From NCBI GenBank assembly GCA_020847555.1, contig JADLBT010000326.1:1-5658 (forward strand): a stretch of DNA of 5,658 nucleotides, given 5' to 3'. The stretch comes from Gemmataceae bacterium. GTDB taxonomy: Bacteria; Planctomycetota; Planctomycetia; Gemmatales; Gemmataceae. Made by a program: the position numbers and the translations under genes. Each line of letters opens with the position of its first letter. Position 1 is the stretch's first letter. The notes under the pieces were generated by a model. The model ran no database searches. It had not been told where the DNA came from and saw only the letters and a list, made by a program, of their open reading frames with translations. Shown one piece after another: positions 1 to 5,658 of the stretch.

Positions 1-1701
1 TCCGATTCGCGCAAGGAGCCGACCCCGCCGGCCGGCGAGGGGCAGCCAGCGCCGCCCGCCGAGGACGAGCCCACCCTTCTCGTTCCCGCGCCGGCGCCCC
101 AGCCCGCCAACCCCGACACCCGCCCGGCCGAGACGCTGACCCGCCTGGAGGCGCCCGCCCACCTGGAGACCCCGACGCTCACCCATGCCGGCAACGAGAG
201 GACGCCCGCGTCGGGAGAGGCGCCGCCGCGCCGCTTCGGCGATTACGAGGTGCTGGCGGAGGTGGCCCGCGGCGGGATGGGCGTGGTGTACAAGGCGCGG
301 CAGGTCGAACTCAACCGCGTCGTCGCCCTCAAGATGATCCTCGGCGGGCGGCTGGCCAGCGAGGAGGACTTGCAGCGCTTCCGGACCGAGGCGGAGGCGG
401 CGGCCGGCCTGCAGCACCCGAACATCGTGCAGTTTTACGAGGTCGGGGTGATCGACGGACAGCACTTCTTCAGCATGCAGTTCATCGACGGCTGCACCCT
501 GGCCCAGCGCCTCAGCGCCGGCCCGCTGCCTCCCCGCCACGCGGCCCGGTACGCCCGCCAGATCGCCCGCGCTGTCCACTTCGCCCACCGCCGCGGCATC
601 CTCCACCGCGACCTGAAGCCGTCCAACATCCTGATCGACGCCGACGACGAGCCGCACGTCACCGACTTCGGCCTGGCCAAGCGTCTCGGCGGCAGCGACA
701 GCGGCCAGACCCGGACCGGGTCGATCCTCGGGACGCCCAGTTACATGGCTCCCGAACAGGCCGCCGGCAAGAAGCAGGTCGGACCGACGACCGACGTGTA
801 CGGGTTGGGGGCCGTCCTGTACGACCTGCTCACCGGCCGCCCGCCGTTCCGGTCCGACACGCCGATGGACACCGTCATGCAGGTGCTGGAGACCGACCCG
901 GTCCCGCCGCGCCTGCTCAACCCGAAGATCGACACGGACCTGGAAACGATCGTCCTCAAATGCCTGGAGAAAGACCCGCGCCGCCGCTATCCGACCGCCG
1001 AGGCGCTGGCCGAGGATCTGCAGCGCTACCTCAACGGCGACTCGATCCACGCCCGCAGCTCGACCGTCCTCGACTGGCTGACGCGGGCGCTGGACCGCAG
1101 CCACCACGACGCCGCGTTCCACACCTGGAGCACGATGGTGCTGCTGATGGCGGCGATCATCTTTTTCGAGCATCTGGCGGTGTACGTCCTCGTTCAGACA
1201 GGCGCCCCGCGCAGCGCGATCATGGGCGCGCGGCTGAGCCAGTTCGTCCTGATCGGCCTGCTGTTCTGGAAGAACCGCGGCAGCCGGCTGCTCCCGACGA
1301 GCGCCCCCGAGCGAGAATTGTGGACGATCTGGCTCGGCTATTTGGCGGCGTACGGGGTGAGCCTGCTCGTGGTGCGTTCGCTCGTCAGCGAGGGCGTGAT
1401 GCGACCGCCGGACCCGAAGCCGCAGGGGTGGGACGATCTGATCCTGTACCCGTTCTCGGCGGTGCTGACGGGGCTGGCGTTCTTCATCATGGGAAGCAAC
1501 TACTGGGGCCGGTGCTACGCCTTCGGGCTGCTGTTCTTCGGCGTGGCGGTGGCAGTGACGCAGCACCTCGCGGCGGCACCGCTGGTGTTCGGGTTCCTGT
1601 GGGGCGCGACGCTGGCGGCGCTGGGTCTGCACCTGCGCCGTCTCGGGATCCGAGCCACGGAGGACCGGCACCGACACCACGCCGACACCTTCTCCGGGTG
1701 A
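1..1701 (+). CDS. Membrane-anchored Hanks-type serine/threonine protein kinase (5' partial)
   Basis: The frame is open from base 1 to TGA at 1699-1701 (566 visible residues), so the start lies upstream. The GTG at 250 cannot be the start because it falls inside the first kinase strand ([10 protein letters not shown]). Visible residues 1-78 are a Pro/Ala/Glu/Thr-rich, probably disordered linker. The kinase domain spans about 79-344: loop RGGMGVVYK (the first Gly of GxGxxG is Ala), VALK Lys111, helix-C Glu130, HRDLKPSN with catalytic Asp204 and Asn209, DFG Asp222, MAPE at 249-252, [15 protein letters not shown], and the late Arg in DPRRRYPT. All catalytic residues are present and it is an RD kinase, so it should be active. 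About six hydrophobic segments follow (roughly 379-399, 412-426, 441-462, 480-498, 505-522, 527-546), then a basic, His-rich tail. No PASTA, WD40 or TPR sensor is visible. By family knowledge it phosphorylates Ser/Thr from the cytoplasmic side; substrate and signal are unknown. Confidence 0.95.
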   Translation, partial: SDSRKEPTPPAGEGQPAPPAEDEPTLLVPAPAPQPANPDTRPAETLTRLEAPAHLETPTLTHAGNERTPASGEAPPRRFGDYEVLAEVARGGMGVVYKARQVELNRVVALKMILGGRLASEEDLQRFRTEAEAAAGLQHPNIVQFYEVGVIDGQHFFSMQFIDGCTLAQRLSAGPLPPRHAARYARQIARAVHFAHRRGILHRDLKPSNILIDADDEPHVTDFGLAKRLGGSDSGQTRTGSILGTPSYMAPEQAAGKKQVGPTTDVYGLGAVLYDLLTGRPPFRSDTPMDTVMQVLETDPVPPRLLNPKIDTDLETIVLKCLEKDPRRRYPTAEALAEDLQRYLNGDSIHARSSTVLDWLTRALDRSHHDAAFHTWSTMVLLMAAIIFFEHLAVYVLVQTGAPRSAIMGARLSQFVLIGLLFWKNRGSRLLPTSAPERELWTIWLGYLAAYGVSLLVVRSLVSEGVMRPPDPKPQGWDDLILYPFSAVLTGLAFFIMGSNYWGRCYAFGLLFFGVAVAVTQHLAAAPLVFGFLWGATLAALGLHLRRLGIRATEDRHRHHADTFSG

Positions 1702-1727
1702 GCGTGCGGCCTCCCAGCCCCAACCAA

Positions 1728-1778
1728 CCCGGAGCGCCAGCGCCGGGCACTGCCAGCGCCTGTTGCTGGCGCTCCGGG
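1728..1778. terminator. Perfect 14-bp inverted repeat between convergent genes, likely bidirectional terminator
   Basis: The left arm at 1728-1741 (CCCGGAGCGCCAGC) is the exact reverse complement of the right arm at 1765-1778, with a 23-base loop. It begins 26 bases after the kinase stop and ends 4 bases beyond the stop of the minus-strand gene, so it lies at the 3' end of both transcripts. No T-run follows on either side, so it is not a textbook intrinsic terminator. It may instead act as a Rho-assisted or 3'-end-protecting hairpin. The structure is certain; the function is inferred from its position. Confidence 0.7.
1736..1760. repeat. 9-bp direct repeat GCCAGCGCC inside the terminator hairpin
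   Basis: GCCAGCGCC occurs at 1736-1744 and again at 1752-1760. The second copy lies in the hairpin loop and offers GCCAGC (1752-1757) as a rival partner for GCTGGC (1765-1770), giving a 6-bp stem with a 7-base loop. The right arm can therefore pair with either copy. It may be a relic of local duplication; no function is claimed. Confidence 0.6.
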
Positions 1779-1782
1779 CTGG

Positions 1783-2607
1783 TCACTGGGCCACCTTGCC
1801 CGGCTCCGGTTCCCGCGGCCGCTGCTCCTTCTCCAGCGCCTGCGCGTTGGCAGGCGAGGTGATGTAGACCGCATCACCGACCAGTGCCATTTTCAGATCG
1901 CTCATGTTGGTGAGCATGCGCAGCGCAGCCTCCAGCGTTATGTCGTTGGTAAAGGCCGCCGTTACAGGGGTCTTGAGTTTATCCCCCACCCGGGAATCCA
2001 CGGTCACGCTCAGGCCGGTGAGGGCCGAGAGATAATCGAGCGCCTCGCCAAGAGGGGATCCATCGAAGAGGGCCATGACCCGCCGCTGCAACAGCTGCTT
2101 CGGACTGGCCTGTTTTCGCGTGGTCACCTCAAGATAACCCGCCCGCACCAGGAAGGTCGCATTGTTCGTGGGAACCTGCGCAAGCGCCACGCGCAGGGCA
2201 GTTGCCACGGTCATCCGGCGCGGAAACACCGGGAACCCGACCTGGCTCTCAAGGACAGACACGGCGTCGGGATTTTCCTCCTTGAAGGCCTGCACATCGA
2301 CCAGGATGGGCAACACGTCGTCATCCTTGTACCGCGTGTTCAGGTTGTCCTGGAGAACCCCCAGTATCTCCTTGAGAATCATTGGACCCTGGAAGGCTTT
2401 CGTGTCCAGGGTTTCTTCCAGCACCTTGTGAAGGGTACGCAGCTGCATGAGCCGTTCGCGCGTCGTTCCCCTCTGCGCCTCGACGGCCTTGCCGGCCGCG
2501 GGTTTCTTCCCCTCGCCCGCCGCGCCGCTGTGAGCGGGCGGACCTTGCAGACCGAGCAGAACCAGTGCCAGCGTGACGAGGCCCGGGATGGTTGCAGGTC
2601 GCAGCAT
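1783..2607 (-). CDS. Secreted protein with two secretin-N-terminus (STN)-like repeats, function unknown
   Basis: This encodes 274 residues. The ATG at 2607 is chosen because it gives a clear signal peptide (MLRPAT, then a hydrophobic core at about 8-20, possible cleavage after AHS at 25-27) and has GAGGAGA six bases upstream. The frame continues 47 codons further upstream, but that stretch does not look like protein. After an Ala/Gly/Lys-rich spacer and a charged helical stretch (about 48-75) come two related units. Unit 1 (about 75-165) contains ILVDVQAF, then a TVATALRVALAQV helix and a strand ending GYLEVTT. Unit 2 (about 175-252) contains PLGEALDYLSALTGLSVTVD, TLEAALRMLTN and GDAVYITS. 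The second pattern resembles the STN fold found at the N-terminus of secretins and TonB receptors, but no secretin or barrel domain follows. The tail is charged and Pro/Glu-rich. The protein is probably periplasmic. Third codon positions are visibly less GC-rich than in pgi and apgM. It lies 188 bases downstream of pgi on the same strand with its own candidate promoter. The domain call rests on pattern alone. Confidence 0.85.
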   Translation of the reverse strand: MLRPATIPGLVTLALVLLGLQGPPAHSGAAGEGKKPAAGKAVEAQRGTTRERLMQLRTLHKVLEETLDTKAFQGPMILKEILGVLQDNLNTRYKDDDVLPILVDVQAFKEENPDAVSVLESQVGFPVFPRRMTVATALRVALAQVPTNNATFLVRAGYLEVTTRKQASPKQLLQRRVMALFDGSPLGEALDYLSALTGLSVTVDSRVGDKLKTPVTAAFTNDITLEAALRMLTNMSDLKMALVGDAVYITSPANAQALEKEQRPREPEPGKVAQ

Positions 2608-2613
2608 GGAACG

Positions 2614-2620
2614 TCTCCTC
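2614..2620 (-). promoter_or_regulatory. Ribosome binding site GAGGAGA of the STN-like protein gene
   Basis: On the minus strand GAGGAGA lies six bases before the ATG at 2607. It is the best Shine-Dalgarno match near any start in the window. It decides the start in favour of the signal-peptide Met over the longer frame that opens at 2748. Confidence 0.8.
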
Positions 2621-2675
2621 GGATCGAGGTGCGGAGAAAGGATGGGGTGGCGCACTGCGGACAGCCCCGCTGTCG

Positions 2676-2703
2676 ATTGTACGTCGGCGCGGTGCCGCGC
2701 CAA
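2676..2703 (-). promoter_or_regulatory. Candidate sigma70-type promoter of the STN-like protein gene
   Basis: On the minus strand, -35 TTGGCG (2698-2703) and -10 TACAAT (2676-2681, five of six consensus bases) are separated by 16 bases. The predicted RNA start is near 2669, giving a leader of about 62 bases. It would let this gene be transcribed independently of pgi, after which I see no convincing terminator. The call rests on consensus match only. Confidence 0.45.
2686..2701. repeat. Palindrome GGCGCGG-TG-CCGCGCC inside the candidate promoter
   Basis: Two perfect 7-bp arms (2686-2692 and 2695-2701) are separated by two bases. The palindrome fills most of the spacer and reaches into the -35 element of the promoter upstream of the STN-like gene. 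A repressor bound there would block RNA polymerase, so it is a possible operator. GC-only palindromes do arise by chance in GC-rich DNA, so function is uncertain. Confidence 0.4.
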
Positions 2704-2795
2704 ACACAACACCGTAGACCCCGCAGCGTTGGCGGAAGGTTGCTCCACGGGCGTTGCAGCACCGTCTGGGTAAGCTCTTCCGCTGCCACGGACCG

Positions 2796-4253
2796 CTAGC
2801 TCTTCAGCAGGGCTTTCATGTTCCGCCTGTACGCCTCGACGCCCGGCTGACCATACGGATTTATACCCATGAGCCGCCCTTCCACGACGGTCGCCAGCAT
2901 GAGCAGCTGCATCAGCTGGCCGAGCGTGTGCTCCGACACCGTCGGAACGATCAGGTCAGCCGTCGGCCGGCCCACGTCGGCGTAAGCCTGGCTGGTGGCT
3001 CGGTGGGCCGCGTCCATCAAATCCGGCAGCCCCTTGCGGTTGTACTGATTCAGCTCGTCCTCGTTGCGGTCCGCCATGCCGACCAGGATCGGCGGGTAGC
3101 GCCACGTCCTCACCACGAGGTTGTTGACCACCTTGTCGCGCGCCCCTTCCTGGTGCTGCTGGCCGCGCGCGTGCAGATCGCGCGTCTGCACCACCGTCAG
3201 CGGCGTCGGTCCCTGCCCGTGCTTGCCCAGGCTCTCCGCCAGGAGGTGGTCGTACCACAATCCGAGCGCCTCCAGCTTTCGAGACCAGATCGACAGCACC
3301 CGAATCGACTTGCCCGCCTGGGCGGTCAGCAGGTAGTTGACCCCGGCGTACTGCAGGACCGGGTTGCGCTCGAACGGCTCCTCGAGGAACCGCCGCGTCA
3401 TCGCGCTGGCCCCCAGCAGCAACGCACGCACGTCCAGCCCCATGATCGCCGCCGGCAGCAGGCCGACCGGGGTGAACACCGAGAATCGATCGCCGATGTT
3501 GTCGGGAATGGTGAAGATGTCGTCGTCGGCGTACCCCTCCGCCCGGCACAGGTCGCGGAGCTTGCCGGTCGGGCCGGTGATCGGGACGAACAGTTGGCGG
3601 AGCCGGTCGCTGTGCGACCCGTAGTACTCCACCGCGTCCCGCTTCAGGGTCCGGTAGGCAGCCGCCGTCTCCAGGGTGCCGCCCGACTTGCTGATGACGA
3701 CAGCCCCCCACCGCTCGTCGCGAACCTCCGGATCGATGCACGTCGTCTGCAACAGGTCGAGCAACTCCTGCAGCGCGTCGTTATCGACATTGGTCCCCTC
3801 GAAGTAGATGCGCGGCAGGCCCGGCCGATCCTTTGGCGGCAGCTCGTTGTGGTGGGCGCTGCGCAGCGCCTCGAACAGCGCCCGCGCCCCGAGGTAGGCT
3901 CCGCCGATGCCGAGGATGACCACCCGGTCCACCTGGTCGCGCAGGAAGGACGCCTTCTGGAGGAGCCGGCCGAGCGGTCCGGCCTCCTTCTGGCGACGGT
4001 CCTGCTCGAGTAGCTTTTGCGGCCAGTCGATGAACCCGGCGTCGAGCGGCTGCATCTCCGGCGGCACCTGGCGCAGCTCCCGGTCGGTCGCGATCTGGCT
4101 GCGGATCTGCAGCAGCCGGGGAGTGAGATCCTTCAGCGCCCCCGGGGGAAGGAAGTGGCAGGCGCGCAGCTCGGCCGCTGGCGTCCACTCTTCCGTTGGG
4201 GGGACCAGGAGCGACTGGTACTGGTAGCTGATCGCCTCGTCGGGTAGCTGCAT
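2796..4253 (-). CDS. pgi: Glucose-6-phosphate isomerase, divergent short type
   Basis: This encodes 485 residues, ending in TAG at 2796-2798. It interconverts glucose-6-phosphate and fructose-6-phosphate in the cytoplasm (glycolysis/gluconeogenesis). The ATG at 4253 is preferred over the in-frame TTG at 4307 because AGGGGA lies seven bases upstream of it. The order of PGI landmarks is intact: first sugar-isomerase half with GIGGAYLG (115-122), phosphate loop SKSGGTLET (188-196), DNIGDRFSVFTPVG with Arg256, AESLGK with the base Glu340, DLH with His361, and the C-terminal signature YGQPGVEAYRR (467-477). The length is closer to the roughly 450-aa Bacillus-type enzymes than to the 550-aa E. coli type. 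Several usually conserved residues differ: Ser of GIGGS is Ala119, the second Gly of GGR is Asp, FDQ is YGQ, and the signature Lys that takes part in catalysis is Arg476. The protein ends only nine residues after that Arg. The reading frame is undamaged, so this looks like a real subfamily and not decay. It is divergently arranged with apgM, 141 bases away. Confidence 0.93.
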   Translation of the reverse strand: MQLPDEAISYQYQSLLVPPTEEWTPAAELRACHFLPPGALKDLTPRLLQIRSQIATDRELRQVPPEMQPLDAGFIDWPQKLLEQDRRQKEAGPLGRLLQKASFLRDQVDRVVILGIGGAYLGARALFEALRSAHHNELPPKDRPGLPRIYFEGTNVDNDALQELLDLLQTTCIDPEVRDERWGAVVISKSGGTLETAAAYRTLKRDAVEYYGSHSDRLRQLFVPITGPTGKLRDLCRAEGYADDDIFTIPDNIGDRFSVFTPVGLLPAAIMGLDVRALLLGASAMTRRFLEEPFERNPVLQYAGVNYLLTAQAGKSIRVLSIWSRKLEALGLWYDHLLAESLGKHGQGPTPLTVVQTRDLHARGQQHQEGARDKVVNNLVVRTWRYPPILVGMADRNEDELNQYNRKGLPDLMDAAHRATSQAYADVGRPTADLIVPTVSEHTLGQLMQLLMLATVVEGRLMGINPYGQPGVEAYRRNMKALLKS

Positions 4254-4260
4254 TTCCTGG

Positions 4261-4266
4261 TCCCCT
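4261..4266 (-). promoter_or_regulatory. Ribosome binding site AGGGGA of pgi
   Basis: On the minus strand AGGGGA lies seven bases before the ATG at 4253. It supports that start over the in-frame TTG (4307) and GTG (4304), whose added residues (VRAAARHSLTAAPGDQE) do not look like a PGI N-terminus. Confidence 0.6.
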
Positions 4267-4272
4267 GGGGCA

Positions 4273-4337
4273 GCGGTCAGCGAGTGGCGGGCGGCGGCCC
4301 GCACCAACCCGTGACCTCCCTGCCGGCCGCTGACCGC
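4273..4337. repeat. 10-bp inverted repeat with further CGCTGAC copy in the pgi-apgM control region
   Basis: GCGGTCAGCG at 4273-4282 is the exact reverse complement of CGCTGACCGC at 4328-4337. A further CGCTGAC at 4342-4348 is a direct repeat of 4328-4334, offset by 14 bases, and overlaps the candidate -35 of apgM. The core is thus present three times in about 75 bases. If pgi starts at its candidate promoter, both long arms lie in its RNA leader and could form a hairpin with a 45-base loop. Alternatively the copies could be binding sites for one regulator. Confidence 0.5.
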
Positions 4338-4343
4338 CGCGCG

Positions 4344-4371
4344 CTGACTGCTCTCTACTGTACTCTACAGT
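4344..4371 (+). promoter_or_regulatory. Candidate promoter of apgM
   Basis: -35 CTGACT (4344-4349) and -10 TACAGT (4366-4371), each four of six consensus bases, are separated by 16 bases. The predicted RNA start is near 4378, giving a leader of only about 17 bases. It sits in a small AT-richer pocket in otherwise very GC-rich DNA. The call rests on consensus match only. Confidence 0.4.
4357..4371. promoter_or_regulatory. Dyad ACTGTA-CTC-TACAGT shared by two divergent candidate promoters
   Basis: Two perfect 6-bp arms (4357-4362, 4366-4371) flank three bases. Read on either strand, the dyad yields TACAGT, the candidate -10 of apgM (plus) and of pgi (minus). It may act as a symmetric -10 pair, an operator or both. 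The CTG-N7-CAG spacing does not fit the E. coli LexA box (CTG-N10-CAG). Confidence 0.45.
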
Positions 4372-4385
4372 TTGCTTTCGGTAAA
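4357..4385 (-). promoter_or_regulatory. Candidate promoter of pgi
   Basis: On the minus strand, -35 TTTACC (4380-4385) and -10 TACAGT (4357-4362), each four of six consensus bases, are separated by 17 bases. The predicted RNA start near 4350 gives a leader of roughly 95 bases containing the 10-bp inverted repeat. The promoter overlaps that of apgM almost entirely, so the two could compete for polymerase. Confidence 0.4.
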
Positions 4386-4394
4386 CTCCACAAC

Positions 4395-5600
4395 ATGAAC
4401 ATGCACCCCCTGATGCGCGAACTGAGCGAGCCCAGCGACAGCAAAATCGTCCTGGTGGTGGCAGACGGCCTGGGCGGGTTGCCCCAGGTTCCGGGCGGGA
4501 AGACGGAGCTGGAAGCGGCCCGCACTCCCAACCTGGATGCCTACGCCCGGGAGGGCGTCTGCGGGCTGAGTACCCCGGTCCTGCCGGGCATCACCCCCGG
4601 CAGCGGACCCGGCCACCTCGGGCTGTTCGGGTACGACCCGCTGGAGTACCGGATCGGCCGCGGTATCCTGGAGGCGCTCGGCATCAACTTCCCGGTCGGC
4701 CCGCGCGACGTTGCCGCTCGCGGTAACTTCTGCACGGTGGACGCGGGCGGGCTGATCGCCGACCGCCGGGCCGGCCGGCCAACGACCGAGCGCTGCGTCG
4801 CCATGTGCCGCAAGCTCCAGCAGATCCGCATCCCGAGCGTGGAGCTGTTCGTCGAGCCGGTTCGCGAGCATCGGTTCGTGGTCGTGTTCCGCGGCGACGA
4901 CCTCGGCGACCACGTCAACGACACCGACCCGCAGGTGACCGGGCAGAAGCCGCTGGAGGCGAAGGGGGCGGACCCGGCCTCCCAGAACACCGCCCGGGCC
5001 GCGAACGACTTCGTCGCCCAGGCGGCCCACGTTCTGAAGAACGACGCCCCGACGAACATGGTGACACTGCGCGGGTTCGCGCGCTACCCGAAGATTGACA
5101 CCATGCAGGAGGTGTACAAGCTGCGGGCGGTCGCGATCGCCGTCTATCCGATGTACCGGGGGCTAGCGCGGCTGGTGGGGATGGACGTTGCCGAGGCCGG
5201 CTCGACGCTGGCGGACCAGATCGACACGCTCGGCCGGCTGTGGAAGGACTACGACTTCTTCTTCCTGCACTACAAGTACACCGACAGCACCGGCGAGGAC
5301 GGCAACTTCGACGCGAAGGTGGAAATGATCGAACGCCTTGACGCGGTGATGCCGCGTATCCGCGACCTGAAGCCGGACGTGCTGATCGTGACGGGCGACC
5401 ACAGCACGCCGAGCAAGCTGCGCAGCCACAGCTGGCACCCGGTGCCGACGCTGCTGCTGGCGGACTCGTGCCGGCAAGACGCGGTGGTCGATTTCAGCGA
5501 GCCGTCGTGCCTGCGCGGGGCGCTGGGGCAGTTCGAGGCGAAGTACCTGATGCCGCTCGCCCTCGCCCACGCGCGCCGCCTGGGGAAGTATGGCGCGTGA
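4395..5600 (+). CDS. apgM: 2,3-bisphosphoglycerate-independent phosphoglycerate mutase, archaeal (ApgM) type
   Basis: This encodes 401 residues, ending in TGA at 5598-5600. It interconverts 3-phosphoglycerate and 2-phosphoglycerate in lower glycolysis without bisphosphoglycerate, using two metal ions as in the alkaline phosphatase superfamily. Visible landmarks are KIVLVVADGLGGLP with metal ligand Asp24, TPNLDAYA, PGSGPGHLGLFGYDP with the presumed nucleophile Ser70, YRIGRGILEALG (85-96), the insert domain with NFCTVDAGGLIADRRAGRPT (111-130), LRGFARYPKI (225-234), LHYKYTDSTGEDGNFDAKV (291-309) and the C-terminal metal motifs GDHSTP (334-339) and HSWHPVP (345-351). Archaeal relatives usually have GSD at the nucleophile and HDG in the KxTD motif; here these read GSG and EDG. 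Length matches the family (about 400). The start is uncertain: ATG at 4395, 4401 and 4413 are all possible and none has a good Shine-Dalgarno. The in-frame GTG at 4284 would add 37 unlikely residues and overlap the control region. It is divergent from pgi, which supports a central-metabolism role. Confidence 0.93.
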   Translation: MNMHPLMRELSEPSDSKIVLVVADGLGGLPQVPGGKTELEAARTPNLDAYAREGVCGLSTPVLPGITPGSGPGHLGLFGYDPLEYRIGRGILEALGINFPVGPRDVAARGNFCTVDAGGLIADRRAGRPTTERCVAMCRKLQQIRIPSVELFVEPVREHRFVVVFRGDDLGDHVNDTDPQVTGQKPLEAKGADPASQNTARAANDFVAQAAHVLKNDAPTNMVTLRGFARYPKIDTMQEVYKLRAVAIAVYPMYRGLARLVGMDVAEAGSTLADQIDTLGRLWKDYDFFFLHYKYTDSTGEDGNFDAKVEMIERLDAVMPRIRDLKPDVLIVTGDHSTPSKLRSHSWHPVPTLLLADSCRQDAVVDFSEPSCLRGALGQFEAKYLMPLALAHARRLGKYGA

Positions 5601-5658
5601 GCAAGGACCGATTCGCAGGACAAGAACTGGACCGCGGGCATGGTGTTTCGGGGAAAGA
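5597..5658 (+). CDS. Possible start of a downstream gene overlapping the apgM stop (3' partial)
   Basis: A GTG at 5597-5599 overlaps the apgM TGA by four bases (GTGA) and has GGGGAAG (5582-5588) eight bases upstream, an arrangement typical of translational coupling. The frame stays open for 20 codons (MSKDRFAGQELDRG...) to the window edge. A competing frame from ATG 5590 is also open to the end, and another ATG lies at 5640, so the start and even the existence of the gene are uncertain. The product is not recognisable. Confidence 0.3.
   Translation, partial: MSKDRFAGQELDRGHGVSGK

Noticed and set aside
250..252. GTG as kinase start
   Set aside because: It lies within the first strand of the kinase domain; the frame is open to base 1 and encodes FGDYE just before it, so the gene begins upstream of the window.
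960..1862. 300-codon plus-strand frame overlapping the kinase 3' half
   Set aside because: It is an Arg/Pro/Ala/Gly-rich shadow of the kinase in another frame and runs across the terminator hairpin; there is no domain or start signal.
2608..2748. 47-residue N-terminal extension of the STN-like protein
   Set aside because: It would place the signal peptide internally, covers the candidate promoter and palindrome, and lacks the strong ribosome binding site found before the ATG at 2607.
2704..2795. Intrinsic terminator after pgi
   Set aside because: Only 4- to 5-bp stems with no following T-run could be found, so readthrough into the STN-like gene cannot be excluded.
2754..4013. Long open frame (419 codons) on the plus strand opposite pgi
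   Set aside because: It is antisense to a clearly recognisable pgi. Its translation is Arg/Gln/Val/His-rich low-complexity sequence, as expected from the complement of a GC-rich gene, with no recognisable domain.
4358..4370. LexA (SOS) box at CTGTACTCTACAG
   Set aside because: CTG and CAG are separated by 7 bases, not the 10 of the E. coli-type box, and neither neighbouring gene is a DNA-repair gene.
4284..4394. 37-residue N-terminal extension of ApgM from GTG 4284
   Set aside because: It overlaps the divergent promoters and lies ahead of the normal ApgM N-terminus; its residues match nothing expected for the family.

Overview
This window looks like ordinary chromosome from a GC-rich bacterium, most likely a planctomycete of the Gemmata/Isosphaera kind. 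That assignment is inferred from three things. There is a eukaryote-like Ser/Thr kinase with the IARGGMG-style loop and a multi-pass C-terminus. There is a small secreted protein built from two secretin-N-terminus-like repeats. The glycolytic enzymes are of the short Pgi type and the archaeal-type (ApgM) phosphoglycerate mutase. No 16S gene or other taxonomic marker is present, so the phylum is not proven.

Layout: (1) 1-1701, plus strand, the 3' part of a membrane-bound Ser/Thr kinase whose N-terminus lies outside the window. (2) 1702-1782, a short convergent gap holding a perfect 14-bp inverted repeat, the likely shared terminator. (3) 1783-2607, minus strand, a 274-aa secreted protein with two degenerate STN-like repeats, its own candidate promoter and a strong ribosome binding site. 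(4) 2796-4253, minus strand, glucose-6-phosphate isomerase (pgi) with several unusual active-site residues. (5) 4254-4394, a divergent control region with overlapping candidate promoters that share one dyad as their -10 element, plus repeats of CGCTGAC. (6) 4395-5600, plus strand, cofactor-independent phosphoglycerate mutase (apgM). (7) 5597-5658, the possible start of a further gene that overlaps the apgM stop by 4 bases and runs off the window.

The pgi and apgM products act in the same pathway (glucose-6-P/fructose-6-P and 3-PG/2-PG interconversion) and are transcribed away from each other from one 141-bp region, which suggests joint control. The kinase and the secreted protein show no clear functional link to them. 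I see no mobile element, CRISPR array, tRNA, rRNA or obvious new defence or biosynthetic system. The points most worth a second look are the divergent Pgi catalytic residues (Arg where the family has the catalytic Lys) and the symmetric divergent promoter.
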